Shown piece after piece: positions 49,131 through 61,844 of a stretch of DNA of 64,000 nucleotides. The DNA comes from Sistotremastrum niveocremeum HHB9708. Lineage: Eukaryota > Basidiomycota > Agaricomycetes > Sistotremastrales > Sistotremastraceae. The position numbers and the translations under genes were made by a program. Under the pieces are notes generated by a model. It made no database searches. It had not been told where the DNA came from and saw nothing but the letters and a program-made list of their open reading frames with translations. Every line of letters begins with the position of its first letter. Position 1 is the first letter of the stretch. Location of the stretch: assembly GCA_001630475.1 (NCBI GenBank), contig KV419403.1:726159-790158 (forward strand). The letters are read 5' to 3'.

Positions 49131-49976
49131 TTAGCGAGATAGGAAAACGCGAGAAATGAAGCTCCCTACCAAGGGGAGGATAATAGGACCGCCCCTCCAT
49201 TCAGCATCGCTTTCGCCGACGACAATATCCTTGACTGTCTTATACCCGTGTCTTTCATAGAAAGGAACGTTGTGAGGTCCAGCGGAGATCAGCCACGTGG
49301 AGCGGCCTTGAGAGTCAGCCTGCCAGAATTAAACATTGCTTATCAACAAGGATTTCGCTATGAAGTACTCACCAGGTCACCGATGGCATCCAAAAGCCTA
49401 CCTCCGTATCCTTGGCCCTGGACCTTTGGTGACGTGGCAAGTAAATGGACATATAACATGTCGTTCTTGCGTTCACCTAGACATTGCTTCTCTGCGGCCT
49501 CGAGAGCTGCTTTAAATTCTGAGCTACGCTGTCATAAGAATCAGTCTCTCGATCATGGATGAGTCGAGTTCGCAACTTACTCTTCGACCTATACCGCTCG
49601 ATAAAGCTACGCCTATGTATCCCAGGAAAGCGAAAGTATATTCCACAATATATTCATAGAGGCTTTGTGGAGAGCTGAGGGGATCATTCTTCGCTCGGTA
49701 GGCGACGATGAAGGAGTTGCCCTTTGATGCATGAAGAACGATCTTGCGATTGGTCCAGTACCAAAATCCGATCCGATTCTTCACTTTTTCTACCCAAGTT
49801 ATCGGCTCCAGGAATTTTTGGGTGCCCTGATTTGAGTTGTTAGCTGATCAGTGGACTTATAAGAGGTGATCAAGTCCAACATCCGTTCCCAACATATATC
49901 GCCAGAAGAGGTCACCTAGGAACGCGTCCTTGAGAGCATGGACGGCGTTCTCAGTTTCGACTTGGGGGAAACTCAT
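49131..49976 (-). CDS. GNAT-family N-acetyltransferase (paralogue 2)
   Basis: Spliced minus-strand gene starting MSFPQVETENAVHALKDAFL and GDLFWRYMLGTD. It continues EPITWVEKVKNRIGFWYWTN, HASKGNSFIVAYRAKNDPL, then DMLYVHLLATSPKVQGQGYG and GRLLDAIGDLADSQGRSTWL, which is motif A with the Q-G-Q-G-Y-G-G loop. GPHNVPFYERHGYKTVKDI forms motif B. It ends LPLVGSFISRVFLSR. It resembles the GNAT at 4.3 kb over the whole core (both have DSQGR-TWLI). The acceptor substrate is unknown. Confidence 0.82.
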
Positions 49977-50532
49977 GAATACTCGAGACCTCAATACGAT
50001 CAATAAGACGTACGCTCTGTGAAGGCTGAACTTTCAAGCTGCCTGCGACTCGCCACGTCCTTTATATTTTCGCCTTTCCCGAATGACTTTGCCAACAAAG
50101 GCTCACGTTCTCTTGATCCAAGTGACATGATCGAATGAGAAGAAGATCTTTAGAGGAAAACCGCCTCCTGTCGGTCAGCACAATGTGGATCTTTATAGCG
50201 TCTCATGGCAGTGAAGGCAGGGCTGCTATATAGCGCTGGCCAAGTCATGCCGGCCTCGGCGCCGAACCCGGGCTTCTCGGTTCCTTGATGCGATTTACTT
50301 TCGGATCAACGCGGAACCATTTTCGTGCTCCTGATCATCGAGGTCTCGACTCCAAAAAAATTGGGCACTGGTACATCTTTGGTACATCGTATGGATACAT
50401 CAAGCAAGCGATTATGCTTGCTTTGTCGTTTATTGATGATGGGAGTAAGATAGACTTCGCACTTCGACAACAAGTATAAAGAAAAAATCGCGAAAAAGTT
50501 CTTAATGTTTCGAGTCAGCATCTTGCGTTGCT

Positions 50533-51609
50533 TTAGGCTCTCGCACCATCTAATAGGTATATCAGCAACTCCTCATGACTGATCTGTAACTATCAGAGGC
50601 TCACCACTGGACACATTAATTTCGGGCCCTTCCACTTGGGATTATTCTCCGCCAATTCAAATCCTCCCACAACTCGATAGCCATGCTTAACGTAAAAAGA
50701 AATGTTATGTTCTCCGCTTGATATGAGCCAACACGCTCGTCCCTCGTCGTCAGCCTGAAACGTTTAATTAGGAATTCCATCAGTAATCCGAAGTTAGGAA
50801 TTAGCCTACTATGTTATGGACGGCGTTCAGTAGTCTCTTGCCCCTTCCGCTACCTTGTAGATGGGGATCGACCACAAGGAAATTAAGCGTCATCATCTCT
50901 GCCTCCCGCTCCCCAAAACATTTCTTGCCAATTTCTGTCTTCTTGTTTCCGAACTCTTCGTATCTCTGTTAGTTGAAGTTAACAATCGCGTAACAGAAGA
51001 GAGAGGAAATCAGCCAAAAGGACGTGCCTTGCGGAGTTCACTTGGTCCAAGGAAGCTCCACAACCACTGCATAAGCCATGAGAGAACCTCTGCCGTCCAC
51101 TCGATGAGAGAATGAGGTTTATCTCTCGGATCTTTGGAGGCCCAGTTTCTAGTACATTGGTCAGACGCGGAAAAATGCAGAAGAGAACAAGCAACGTACG
51201 CAACGATGAATGCTCGACCATCGGCCGTCGTCAACGCCAAAGGCCTCGCCACCCAATAACACATACATGTCATGAAGAATATCCTTTGAAACCATGAGTC
51301 CTTGGATAATGGCTCTGTTCCCTTTCCTCGACAATTAGATTCTGAGACATAGGAGAATTAGTGGAGGAAGGGCGAACGTCGTGACCGGCCATGTACTGAT
51401 CCATCCTATCATCCCGAAAAGCTTTGACATATGCATTATACACAGTGAATATCTGACCTTCAAATATTCATCAAAATCTGAATTCTTTATTGAGCTAGAC
51501 TGATTGAAGCATAGAACTTACGATATGTCATCCTTTGAATCCCATCCGCAGCCGCTCTCGACAGTACATCGCGCGCATCTGAGTTATTCTTGGACCCCAG
51601 CTTCAACAT
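50533..51609 (-). CDS. GNAT-family N-acetyltransferase (paralogue 3)
   Basis: Minus-strand gene in several exons. The probable start is MLKLGSKNNSDARDVLSRAA at 51609, followed by AYVKAFRDDRMDQYMAGHDV and the core ALTTADGRAFIVAYVA and WTAEVLSWLMQWLWSFLGPS. The acetyl-CoA loop is LNFLVVDPHLQGSGRGKRLL, with Q-G-x-G-R-G-x-R intact, then ADDEGRACWLISSGEHNISF and YVKHGYRVVGGFELAENNPK. It ends NVSSDGARA after a last short intron. It lies head-to-tail with paralogue 2, 557 bp apart. The first two exons are less sure than the rest. Confidence 0.75.
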
Positions 51610-52065
51610 ACTAGTAGACTTCGAACGAATGCCTAGAAGTGGGTCAAATAATAGACACCATCCGCCGAGTCACTGATGCACAGTCGTTGTGCCTGAGCTG
51701 AGCGTGATGAAGCAACTATTACGTAATCTCTACCGCTCACTGGACATTGCTTCCGCTACCGCCACCGCCGTTTGGAGGGTTGTGCCAATGCGTCAAGCTA
51801 TCGTCTTCATGGCGGGAATGATCCTGGAATGATTCTCATTGAGACGGTGTTGTTGAATATGATATTGGATTCATGACAATTGATAATCTAATAAGCTGGG
51901 ATTCTCTGACTGTTCTTTGATCTACTACTGGTGACCGTATTTACGATCAGTGTCCGAGCTCACTCTATGCAATTTAAATGATGGTTGGAATACGCGGACT
52001 GAGAAAAGGGGAATTACCTCTGGGCCAATTTATTGGTTACTTCGAATCAGAATCGAGAAAGGTCT
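51610..52065. other. Intergenic region between GNAT3 and NDH-2
   Basis: No gene is supported. It contains the GNAT3 promoter and the 3' end of the dehydrogenase transcript. Confidence 0.4.
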
Positions 52066-54166
52066 CTACCGAAGGCCCCTAGACGCCCTGCATCAGAAAC
52101 GACTGCTAAAGAAGTTCGTGCGACTCACAGTTCATGAACCTATCGAGCGAACAAGTCAACATTGCGTCAATAGACAGGAAAATTGTCAAAGCGAACGACG
52201 TACCAGTAAAACGGAACCAGAATCCTATTCACAAACAAATAAGTAGCCGGTAAGTAAAGCTGCAAACAAAGCTCACTTATTCCTCCAACTAAGCGTCATA
52301 GTTATATAGGCGGATCTCCATAATAACCAAGCTATTCTCCCCGATTCGCTTCGCTTCGGACCTGAATCAGTAGCTTGACTCCGATCGTATATCGCTCTCC
52401 TGTAACTTGTTCAGCTCAAATTCAAGACACATGATGGAGACATACCAATTTCCGAGATATGCTAGACTTCCCATGTTTCTGAATACGAATTCGGACGGGG
52501 AGGGTTTATCTCGGATGATTTTATTGAGTTTCTTGGTCACGTAGCGGGCTTTTTGACCGGCCACTTTTGGTTCGAGTATCGGTGATCTTTAATACATTTG
52601 AGGAGGGAAAGAATTACCTTGAGCGGTTGCCGGGAGCACATTTCCTTTGATGACTGCTGCATCTCCAATAGCCCATACTGATGGATTAGGCGATCCATCT
52701 TCGTTGAGAATGTTTAGATGTTCATCAGTCAACACGCTAATCCGCATTTGGTTAGTGACCATCCGCGCGGGAAATAATGACCGAAAAAATGACCTTTGAG
52801 TTTTGGGATCTTTCATCACGCCGTCAAGTGACTCGATGAACGGGTTCGGTGCCAAACCCGTACTCCATACCAATAAGCCGAAATCAACTTTTCCTTGTTC
52901 CTTGACGATCATACTTCCTTTCTCGACCTTCTCGACATGATGTTGATTTCGTAATGTTATCCCCTCTCTTGCAAATCTTCCTTCCGCATACCTATCAACC
53001 ACACTTTAATGAATATACGGCAGAAGCAGGAGGGGAGGACGAACTTGACGAGGTTTTCGTCGAAAGAACCAAGAATGTGTGGTGCGACGTCATAGAGCGT
53101 TATACGGGCAAGCTTCGAGAGAGCAGGGTAATGTGTAGGGATCTCTGTACGAAGGAGATCGTGGAGCTCGGCCGCGAATTCTACACCTGTCGGGCCTCCC
53201 CCTGAATAACTTCAGTATGGAGCGGAAAGGTGGTCCAAAGGCAGACCCTCACCGACGATGCAAAAATTCAGGAGTTTGCGTCGTTGGATATCGGTTAGTG
53301 TTGGTTGACTGGCTTGTTCGAAGCCTTCGGGGACATTGGCTCCAATTTCAAGTAATAGAAGAAGAATAACAAACATTCGATTATTCTGGAACGTATCACT
53401 CTGGCGTCGCTGACTCCCTTGAGGAATACGGCGTGTTCTTTGACCCCCGGAATGCCGAATGCTATGAACAATGTCAGTAGTATCAAACAGTATTGGTCAG
53501 CTGATATACTTTGTGAATATGCGCCAACCGAAATGACGAGCTTGTCGTATTTGACTGTGAACGAAGAAGGTTTTGTGATGGCGCTGTCGGATTGTGACGT
53601 TGGCGGCACTGGTGTGTCGGATGGAGCAGTGGTTGTCTTAGTTCATACGTATCAGCATACTTGTTGATTGAATATGAAAGATTGGAGGACAAACACAAGT
53701 CAGCTGTCTTTTCCCAAAGTCAATCGAATCGCACCAAGCTTGATAGGCAGTCTGCATGGAGTAATCATGAGTTAATTTAAATTTGAAACCAAGATATGAA
53801 CGCACGATCTCACGACCATATTTCCGGACGGGTTCCATAGCACATCTGAATTCTAACGTGCCTACAGCGCACCCCGCTAGAAACGGTGTGAAAGCGAAAT
53901 GGGATGTTGGAGAAATAACAGTCACATCTAAACACGCCCACGTTCATCGCATCATTGGAAGGCCGAAAGCGATACCACAACTTACCCCATCGTTTCTTAT
54001 CGACACCACGAAGCACTTCATAACCTCCCCATCCAGAACCCAAAATTACAAGTCTTTGCTTCATCCTCGCACTGGGCGTGCTGAATAGCCGAGCATGTGT
54101 GAACCTGCTCTGAGACACAGTCGCGCTGAATACATTTCTGACCAATTGAGGTGAACCTGTAAGCAT
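52066..54166 (-). CDS. Type II (rotenone-insensitive) NADH:ubiquinone oxidoreductase, mitochondrial
   Basis: Many short introns. The start (MLTGSPQLVRNVFSATVSQS, then FTHARLFSTPSARMKQ) looks like a mitochondrial presequence. RLVILGSGWGGYEVLRGV is the first dinucleotide-binding GxGxxG loop, for FAD. It continues TVISPTSHFAFTPFLAGCAV, VKYDKLVISVGAYSQ and GIPGVKEHAVFLKGVSDARV. The second loop is GGPTGVEFAAELHDLL, for NADH. Then LLVWSTGLAPNPFIESLDGV, PNPSVWAIGDAAVIKGNVLP, NMGSLAYLGNW, and a last conserved block AIYDRSQATDSGPKRSESGR with IAWLLWRSAYITMTLSWRNK. The C terminus FYWFMNWASRGLR uses two further small introns and is the least sure part. The family oxidises NADH and reduces quinone without pumping protons. 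No EF-hand was seen. Confidence 0.85.
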
Positions 54167-54688
54167 GTCAAAGGATGGTTAGAAGTTGGGAAGGGAGGCC
54201 TATTTGTAGGGAAACTTTTATGCACCATGACGTTAAGCGGGCTCAAATGGCCAGCGGAAGAAGTCGGAAGAAATAAACCGAGATATCCCGTGTTTGAGCT
54301 TACCTACGTTTCCTTCGCGCCTCGGAGAGAACATTAAAAATGTTGCGACTCGTGCGGTCGATCGAACCGAAAGACTCATATAGCAACTGGATTTGTATCC
54401 ATCCTCGTCATTTTTGTACCTTTTACCCGAAATTAGAAGAAATAATACACAAACAAGATGATCGTTCGTACTTATGATGTCATCATAGTCCTTACAGTGT
54501 GGTTATTTTCTTCAACGAGATGATTATGCCCTACTGCGCTCTCCGAGCTCGAAACCTCCTGTCTTTGGCACAGTCGCCTCGCAGCGGCCAGCAGTCAAGC
54601 GCCTAAAGCAGTCGACGCATTCAAACTCCGCCAAATCTTCCCACACCGCGCATCCACGTCTTCCCAAAATCGCTCCCGTCCTAGGACA
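54167..54688. promoter_or_regulatory. Divergent promoter between NDH-2 and VPS10
   Basis: About 520 bp separate two genes transcribed outward. No specific site stands out. Confidence 0.4.
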
Positions 54689-57600
54689 ATGAGAGCTCTC
54701 TCGACGCTCTACACGCTCCTTTTCTCCTTCTTTCTATCAAGGAGTCTGAAAGGAGTGAGAGCAGATGACCCAATTGTAATCAGCAACACGTTTGCGAATC
54801 TTCCGGGCAAATTGGTATATTTTGATGACACCTTGGTGAGTGCTACCTCTTCCTCTGGAATGTTGCGAGCTTGACGACGAACCGGTTTGGTGTCTAGAAT
54901 GTTGTGTATCATGACTCTATTGAAGGAACGGTTCACTTATCGACGGACGAAGGGAGAACTTGGAAACCTGTTGCTGGCGTACCGAAAGGGCAAGCCGTAC
55001 TATTCGTCGAACACCCCTTCGACAACACATACGTGCGCGACACTTTTTCGTTCTATATGCAATGTTGCTGATTTATTTTATGGTAGGCCTTCATAGTGGG
55101 ACCCGACAAGACGCATTGGCGGACCAAAGATCGGGGATTGACATGGCAGTCTTTCCAAACTCCCGTCATGGCGGCGTTCGTCGCGAATCCGTTCTCATTC
55201 CACGTCGATAAAGACAAAGTTGGATACGTCCTATTCCAAGGCACGGTGTGCACGAACCGTATATTTGACAGAGTGTGTCACGACGAGGTATGTCTATTTC
55301 CATTGTCAAGCGCATAGTAACATCTCACACAATATTTCAGACTTACTACACGAAAGACGCCTTCACAAGCGAGCCAACCAAACTCCTCTCACAGACCACC
55401 AAATGCCTCTTCGCCCACTCCTCAAAAGACTTCAAGCACGAAGCTCCCTCCGACCTCATATATTGCCTCGCCTTCGAAACCACCTCTAGCTCAGGCCAAC
55501 ATCAACTGTCCGGCTCCCGGTTATACTCCACAACAGACTTCTTCCAAAACGACGTTAACCTGGTCGATTTCGGCGTGGGAAAGCAGGCTCGTGGGCTCGT
55601 CGGTCTCGCCATCGTATCCAAATTTATGGTCGCAGCTCTCAAAGACCTTTCGGAATCTGCGAATGGGCAAATGCTTCTCTATGTATCCGTTGATGCGAAT
55701 AACTGGGCCCAAGCTCTCTTCCCTCACGCATCCAATTCGGCGCTGAGAGAGAATGCGTACACAATTGTGGAATCTACGACGCATTCGCTTGCAGTCGACG
55801 TTCTCCTCCATTCGTCATCCACCATCGGGACATTATTCGTCTCAAACTCGAACGGAACCTTCTTCCGCGAATCTCTCCAGAACACGAATCGTGATCTCAT
55901 GGGTTTCGTCGATTTCGAAGAGTTAATCGGTGTGGAGGGCGTAGGGATCGCCAATATCGTTGGAAACGTGCAAGAAGTCGATGGTCGACAAGCTGAGAAA
56001 CAACTCATCTCTCGAATCACGTTCGATGACGGATCTTCGTGGACCCCTATCAAGGCACCTTCGCAGGATGTCAACGGGCAGCCCATCGGCTGTGACACCT
56101 CTAACACTGAAAGCTGTTCCCTCCATCTCTATTCAGTCACAACGCCTCATAACCTCGGAAGGGTGTTCTCATCTACTGCACCCGGGTTCGTCATGGGCGT
56201 AGGAAGCGTGGGTCCGTACATCAAACCGTATCAGGAATGTGATACGTTCTTGAGCACGGACGCGGGGTTGACTTGGAAGATGATCCATGCGGATGCGCAT
56301 AAATATGAGTTTGGAGACCAGGGTAGCATTTTGGTTATCGTAAATGACGAAGAAGCGACGGATGTGTTGAGGTATAGTTATGACTCTGGTCAGACTTGGT
56401 ATGTTCCTCCTTTCCTTCGACCCGCACGAAGTTCTCGAATTGATTGATTGGTGTGAAGGCATGATCTTTCTCTTGGAGTGTCTGTTGGAGCGCGGTTGTT
56501 AACGACTATCCCTGATTCGACATCGCAAAAGTTCCTTCTCTTGGGTACACTTGCGAGAAGGGAGCAAAAGGGCCAAGGCAACCACGTCATGCTTTACCTC
56601 GACTTTGCACCTATCCAGAAAAGGGAATGCGACCACAATCCGAATTCCGGTGATTTCGAGAAGTGGTATGCGCGAAGCGGCACTGGCAATCAATGCGTAA
56701 TGGGCCATAAGGTAATGCTTTCTTATCTTAGTAGACCGTAAGAGTTCTCAAAAGTCGTTCTCAGCAATACTATTGGAGGCGGAAGGCGAATGCGGACTGC
56801 TTCGTAGGGCACAAGTTTGAGGACCCCGTGGCGATCGAAGAGAACTGTCCTTGTACGGATGAAGATTTCGAATGGTACGTATCCTCTCTTGACTTTCTGT
56901 CCTAATTTGTAATAATAATGCTACAGTGATTATAACTTCGTCTTGTCGCACGGAGAATGTATTCCAGCCGGCCCCCTCCCTGTCGGCCCTGGTGTTTGTA
57001 CGGGTGGCCAGCCGGGATCGAAATACTTGGGTTCAAGCGGGTACAGAAAGATTCCTGGAAATACATGTGAAAAGGGCTTGGACAAGGAGAAGCCTGTCTA
57101 CAGGGATTGTGCCTCCGCGCAACCACCTGAGGGAGAAGTTATCCATGCTAGTGTAAGCACTCTGGAATCTGCACCTTGCAGGTCGTTGACAAGCCGAATA
57201 GTTCGACTTCGATTCGCCTATCGCGCAATATGAGTTCTTCAGAGACTCCCACGTAAGTTACCCGCAAAAGCTATCACCTTCCGTGCTAAATAAACCCCAG
57301 ACGCTCTTGGTCCGTCTCAAAGATCAGACGATCTGGCAATCTAGCAACGAAGGATACACATGGACAAGGCTCGATCTTCAAGGCGACAAATTCCTCGCAT
57401 TCTACATCCACTCATACACAGACCATCGCGCATTCCTCATCACCCCAAGCCAACGAGTCTGGTTCACAACCAACGCCGGTCAAAAATGGGAATCGTTCAA
57501 CGCTCCCTCTCCACCGAATGGCTTCGGGCTCGCTGCTATCGCTTTCCACCCCCGTCAATCGAATTGGCTCATCTGGACCGGTAACGTCAATTGTGTCACT

Positions 57601-59986
57601 GGGGTTGTAGGGGATTGTCGTGCGCAAGCGCAAGTGACGACTGATAATGGACGAGGATGGCAACTCGTCGAGAATTATGTTCAGACGTGTCAATGGGCTC
57701 GCGATAAGGATTTGAAGGTGGACGAGAAACAGATTATATGTATGTCGTATAAGGATAAGAGTGGGGATCAACGGAACTTCGGGAATTCGAATCCTCTGCA
57801 ATTGGTCACTGGATCGCCTTTCTATGGAAAGAAGACTACGCTTTTCAACCAGGTTGTAGGGTTTGCTAAATTCTCAGAATATTTGATCGTCGCAGAGGTG
57901 AGTTGTGGTTTTCCTTTGTAACGAACTCTCGTCTAACTATGCATAGTATCAACCGGCGGACGGCTCCCTCGATCTTCAAGTCTCATTGGATGGAAGAAAT
58001 TTCGCAACAGGGCTTTTCCCTCCTTCGATGAGACCGGACAATCACGTATGCTAATCTACTTCACCGTATTCTACAACATTAAGCGCGTCTTCACAGGCCT
58101 ACACCGTCCTCGAGTCAAGCACAGATTCCGTCTTCCTCCACCTTACGACTTCCGACATGCGCAGCGTCGAATTCGGCAATCTACTCAAATCCAACTCCAA
58201 TGGGACCTACTACGGCGTCTCAATCGAGAACGTCAACCGCAATACAGCTGGCTTCGTCGATTTTGAGAAGATGATTGGCCTGGATGGCATCGCACTCATC
58301 AACGTCGTTGCGAACCCTGATAGCGCGAAGCTGAGTGGGACGAAAGAACTTCAGACGCGAATCACTCACAATGATGGTCAGTCGAATTGCAGATGACGTG
58401 TCGCGTTTCTTACGTAATCAACTATTTGCAGGTGGTACTTGGGCGACGTTGAACCCTCCCCAAAAGGATTCAGTGGGTCAAACGTACAAGTGTACATCTA
58501 CCGTATGTGCTATGCGTGGTCAACCTGCTCCCTTCTTAACGATATTGACAGAAATGTGCGCTTCATATTCACGGATACACAGAGCGCTTCGACGTCCGGT
58601 CCACATTCAGTAGTCCTGCGATTCCAGGTATTCTCATGGCCGTCGGAAACGTCGGAGAAACACTGGCCCCCTATCCCGAATCAGACACCTTCATCTCTCG
58701 CGATGCTGGCTTTACGTGGCAAGAGGTCCACAAAGACGCACACGTCTGGGAATTCGGCGACTCGGGATCTATTCTCGTCATGGCGAACGATGAAGTGGCT
58801 ACAGATCACGTACTCTATAGCACTGATGAAGGGACGTCGTGGAAGGAGTATAACTTCGGTCAAAATATGAGAGTCAAGGCTATCCGAAACGTTCCGTCAG
58901 ATACGAGTCGCAAGTTCGTCCTATTTGGGTATCCTGCAAGACAGAATACGAAGAGTATCGCTGTGCATCTCGATTTCACTCAGCTGACCACAAAGAAATG
59001 TGAGCGACACTTCAAAAGAGTTTGCTGATATCCCTCTTATCGTTATCTCTTCAAGGTATCCTGAACTCGAACGATCCGAATAACGACGATTTCGAGCTTT
59101 GGAGTCCCGCGGAAGCTCGAGCGGAAGCCTGCCTTTTCGGCCGCAAGGTTCGTCGTCCTGGATAGACTTCGTTCTTCTCTTCTCCTAACGTAACGTTCTC
59201 AGATGCAATTCCATCGGAGAATTCGGGATCGGAATTGCTTCATTGGGGATATTCAGCTGAAGCCGACTACCATCGTCAACAACTGTACATGCTCAGCAGC
59301 TGATTTCGAATGGTTTGTATTTGACCTTCTTACATTCCATCCTTACTGACACAAGATTAGTGAATTCAATCACGTTCGGGACGGTGCCGGCAACTGTGTC
59401 CTCGTGTCTGGTGCCAAACCGTTGTCGATCGATACATCAGCCACCGAATGTCGAGACCCCTTAGCAGACTACTGGTATGAACGGACCGCGTATCGCAAAA
59501 TCCCTTACTCTAGCTGCGAGGGCGGCGACAGACCGGACCGCGGTGTCAGACACGATTGTCCGGGTCTCAGAGGACACAGCGCGTTGTTCTGGATCTTCAT
59601 CACCATGATTCCATTCGCTTTTGCTGGGCTTGCCGCGTGGTGGTATTGGAAGCGAAGCGGGCTCGCCAGAGGGTACGTCCTCTCACATCTACATAGATAT
59701 GCACCTCTAACGTTGCTATCACAGGACAATTCGCCTACCGGATGGCCGCTCGGCTACACCTGGCTCGGGACTTACATTCCCCGATTCAGGTCCTCTGGCA
59801 ACGATCGCCTCAATACCTTACTTTATCATCGGCGTCGCAGGAATCGCTTGGACTCGTATCTCGAATGCTCTCCCGCGAATACCTGGAATCAACCTCACGA
59901 GAGGTGGCTTGGGTGCAGGGCGCGGATATAGAAGTGTTGCTGTGGATGAAGATGCTCAGGTTCTGCGATTCGAGGATGAAGAATAA
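54689..59986 (+). CDS. VPS10: VPS10 vacuolar sorting receptor (sortilin family)
   Basis: A large gene with many introns. It starts with a signal peptide ([20 protein letters not shown]). The first VPS10 domain has [57 protein letters not shown] and [20 protein letters not shown] with [17 protein letters not shown], the Asp-box/BNR-like repeats of the ten-bladed propeller. A Cys-rich section follows ([18 protein letters not shown]). A second VPS10 domain repeats the pattern ([40 protein letters not shown]). A second Cys-rich section ([15 protein letters not shown]) leads to a membrane helix ([20 protein letters not shown]) and a short cytosolic tail ending [13 protein letters not shown]. The family cycles between late Golgi and endosome, carrying carboxypeptidase Y-type cargo. 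The fungal layout with two luminal VPS10 domains is present. No break was noticed, though not every intron was placed exactly. Confidence 0.92.
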
Positions 59987-60424
59987 GCATGCGGTTTCCC
60001 CTTGTATTATGGATTCGTGGTTTCCTCCTAGACCCTCTTCGTCGATCCCATTTACCCGAATGTTCTACTGATAATAGTCCCTCACATTCCTTCGGCTTTC
60101 GTTCACTTGTATGATGTTTTGTTTTCTGATAACTGTCTCAACACTATTACATTCTTTCATTTGGATTCGGGCTTGATTCAGTTTGGTTCATCATTCGGAG
60201 ACTCAGATAGGCGGCTGATATTCGGTGCGCGATGTAAAGCTTCTGAGGCATTGCTGGGCAGGCTCAAAGTTGATCCGAGCGGACTGCGGTCCGCAGTGTT
60301 GCCCGAGCTACTCCGACATCTCGATTGCAATCGTGAAGACAGGGCGTCTATTATACGCTTTGATCATCACGGTGACGATCTCATCGTTAACGTTTTTGAA
60401 GACGATTATTTCAGGAAATCAAGA
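59987..60424. other. Intergenic region between VPS10 and the dehydrogenase
   Basis: No gene seen. Both neighbours read in the plus direction. Confidence 0.4.
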
Positions 60425-61680
60425 ATGAGCGACACCTTGTCAGACTTTCGTGCCGAAAGCCTCTACAATGTGACAGGCTGGACTGCGCTCGGTAATATAA
60501 ATTCTCAATCCTCAATTTTCACGATGAGCGACTGAACTACAGACCCTGATAATCTGCAGTTACAGGAGGGGGATCTGGTCTCGGGCTCATCGCCGCTCAA
60601 GCCCTTGCCGCCAATGGAGCCAAAGTTTGTACGGCGACTTTCTCTAATTCTCCAAATCGAATTTCCTGACATGCGTAGATATCACTGGTCGAAGATTAGA
60701 CAAACTTGAAGAGGCCGCTCAATCTTTAAGCCCGAATTCTCCAGGCAGCATCATCGCCGTCCAAGGTGACATTACCAAGAAGGAAGATATCCAAGGTACG
60801 TACTCCCCTTCTACTGCACGATATCCATGCTTCCTATGACTGGCTTCAATAGCACTCGTGGAGCACATCAGTTCGAAGGAAAAGTCATTGAACTTCTTAA
60901 TTAACAATGCCGGGATCAAAGGGATCAAGAATGATTTCAATAAAGTCGAACAAACTCCTGAAGCAATATCAAAGTCTCTGTTCGAGGGATCCCAGATTCA
61001 AGAATGGCAAGACGTTCTTCTGCTCAACACTTCTGCGATGTACTTTGTGGCCGGTGGATACTATGTCAAGCCTACCGAGAGATCGAAGCTAATCTCTTTC
61101 TCTGTAGCCGCATTCCTTCCTTTGTTGGTCAGGGCTAAGGACACGCACGGAAACCCGGGTTCTATTCTGAATATATCCTCTATGTCTGGGATAACTAAGC
61201 AGTCACAAGTGGGTGACAGGAATTATCATCCAGAATATTGGCTCACGGTCTCTTCTTCTATAGGGCGGACAATTCTCTTATAACGCAGCAAAGTATGACT
61301 GACTTCGGGATCAATAACCTCCGAGTTACTAATCGGAAATCATAGAGCTGCCACGATCTCTCTTTCACAACAACTAGCTTACGAATTTTCGCGACCAACT
61401 TTAAATGTCCGAGTCAACAATCTTGCTCCCGGATACTTCCCATCTGAGGTATGCTGTATAGAACTCACTTCCGAAATGCCTTGCTCACCGTTGCCAGATG
61501 ACACGTCCAAGTCAGTTCCCTGGTACTCCGGAAGAAGTTCGCGCACAGCGAGGTATACCTGTCGGCCGATTGGGTACTGCTCGAGAATATGCACAGGCTG
61601 TGTTAGGATTTGCTGTCAATACATATGTCAACGGTGCTACTTTGATCATAGATGGAGGGTGGTTGTTGGCCCAGTCGTAG
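60425..61680 (+). CDS. Short-chain dehydrogenase/reductase
   Basis: Several exons, about 290 residues. It starts MSDTLSDFRAESLYNVTGGG, with the cofactor loop TGGGSGLG near residues 17-24 formed across an intron. KVYITGRRLDKLEEAA is the second strand; the Arg pair after it suggests NADP(H). NFLINNAGIKGIKNDF has the NNAG motif and SILNISSMSGIT the catalytic Ser region. The active-site YNAAK follows an intron, then ISLSQQLAYEFSRPTLNVRV and NNLAPGYFPSEMT. It ends ATLIIDGGWLLAQS. These are hallmarks of classical SDR enzymes that reduce or oxidise carbonyl/hydroxyl groups. The substrate cannot be told. Confidence 0.9.
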
Positions 61681-61844
61681 TGGACATGAATAGTGACATT
61701 CACGGAAAGTAATGGCATATTTGAGAACGATCATTTCACGAATGAAATTAGCGGGAGGAACGATTTACTGATGTAACAAAATGTTGTATCAGATATGACA
61801 AGATAATGAGACCTTGGAGAGACTGTAATTGAACTCTGACGCAC

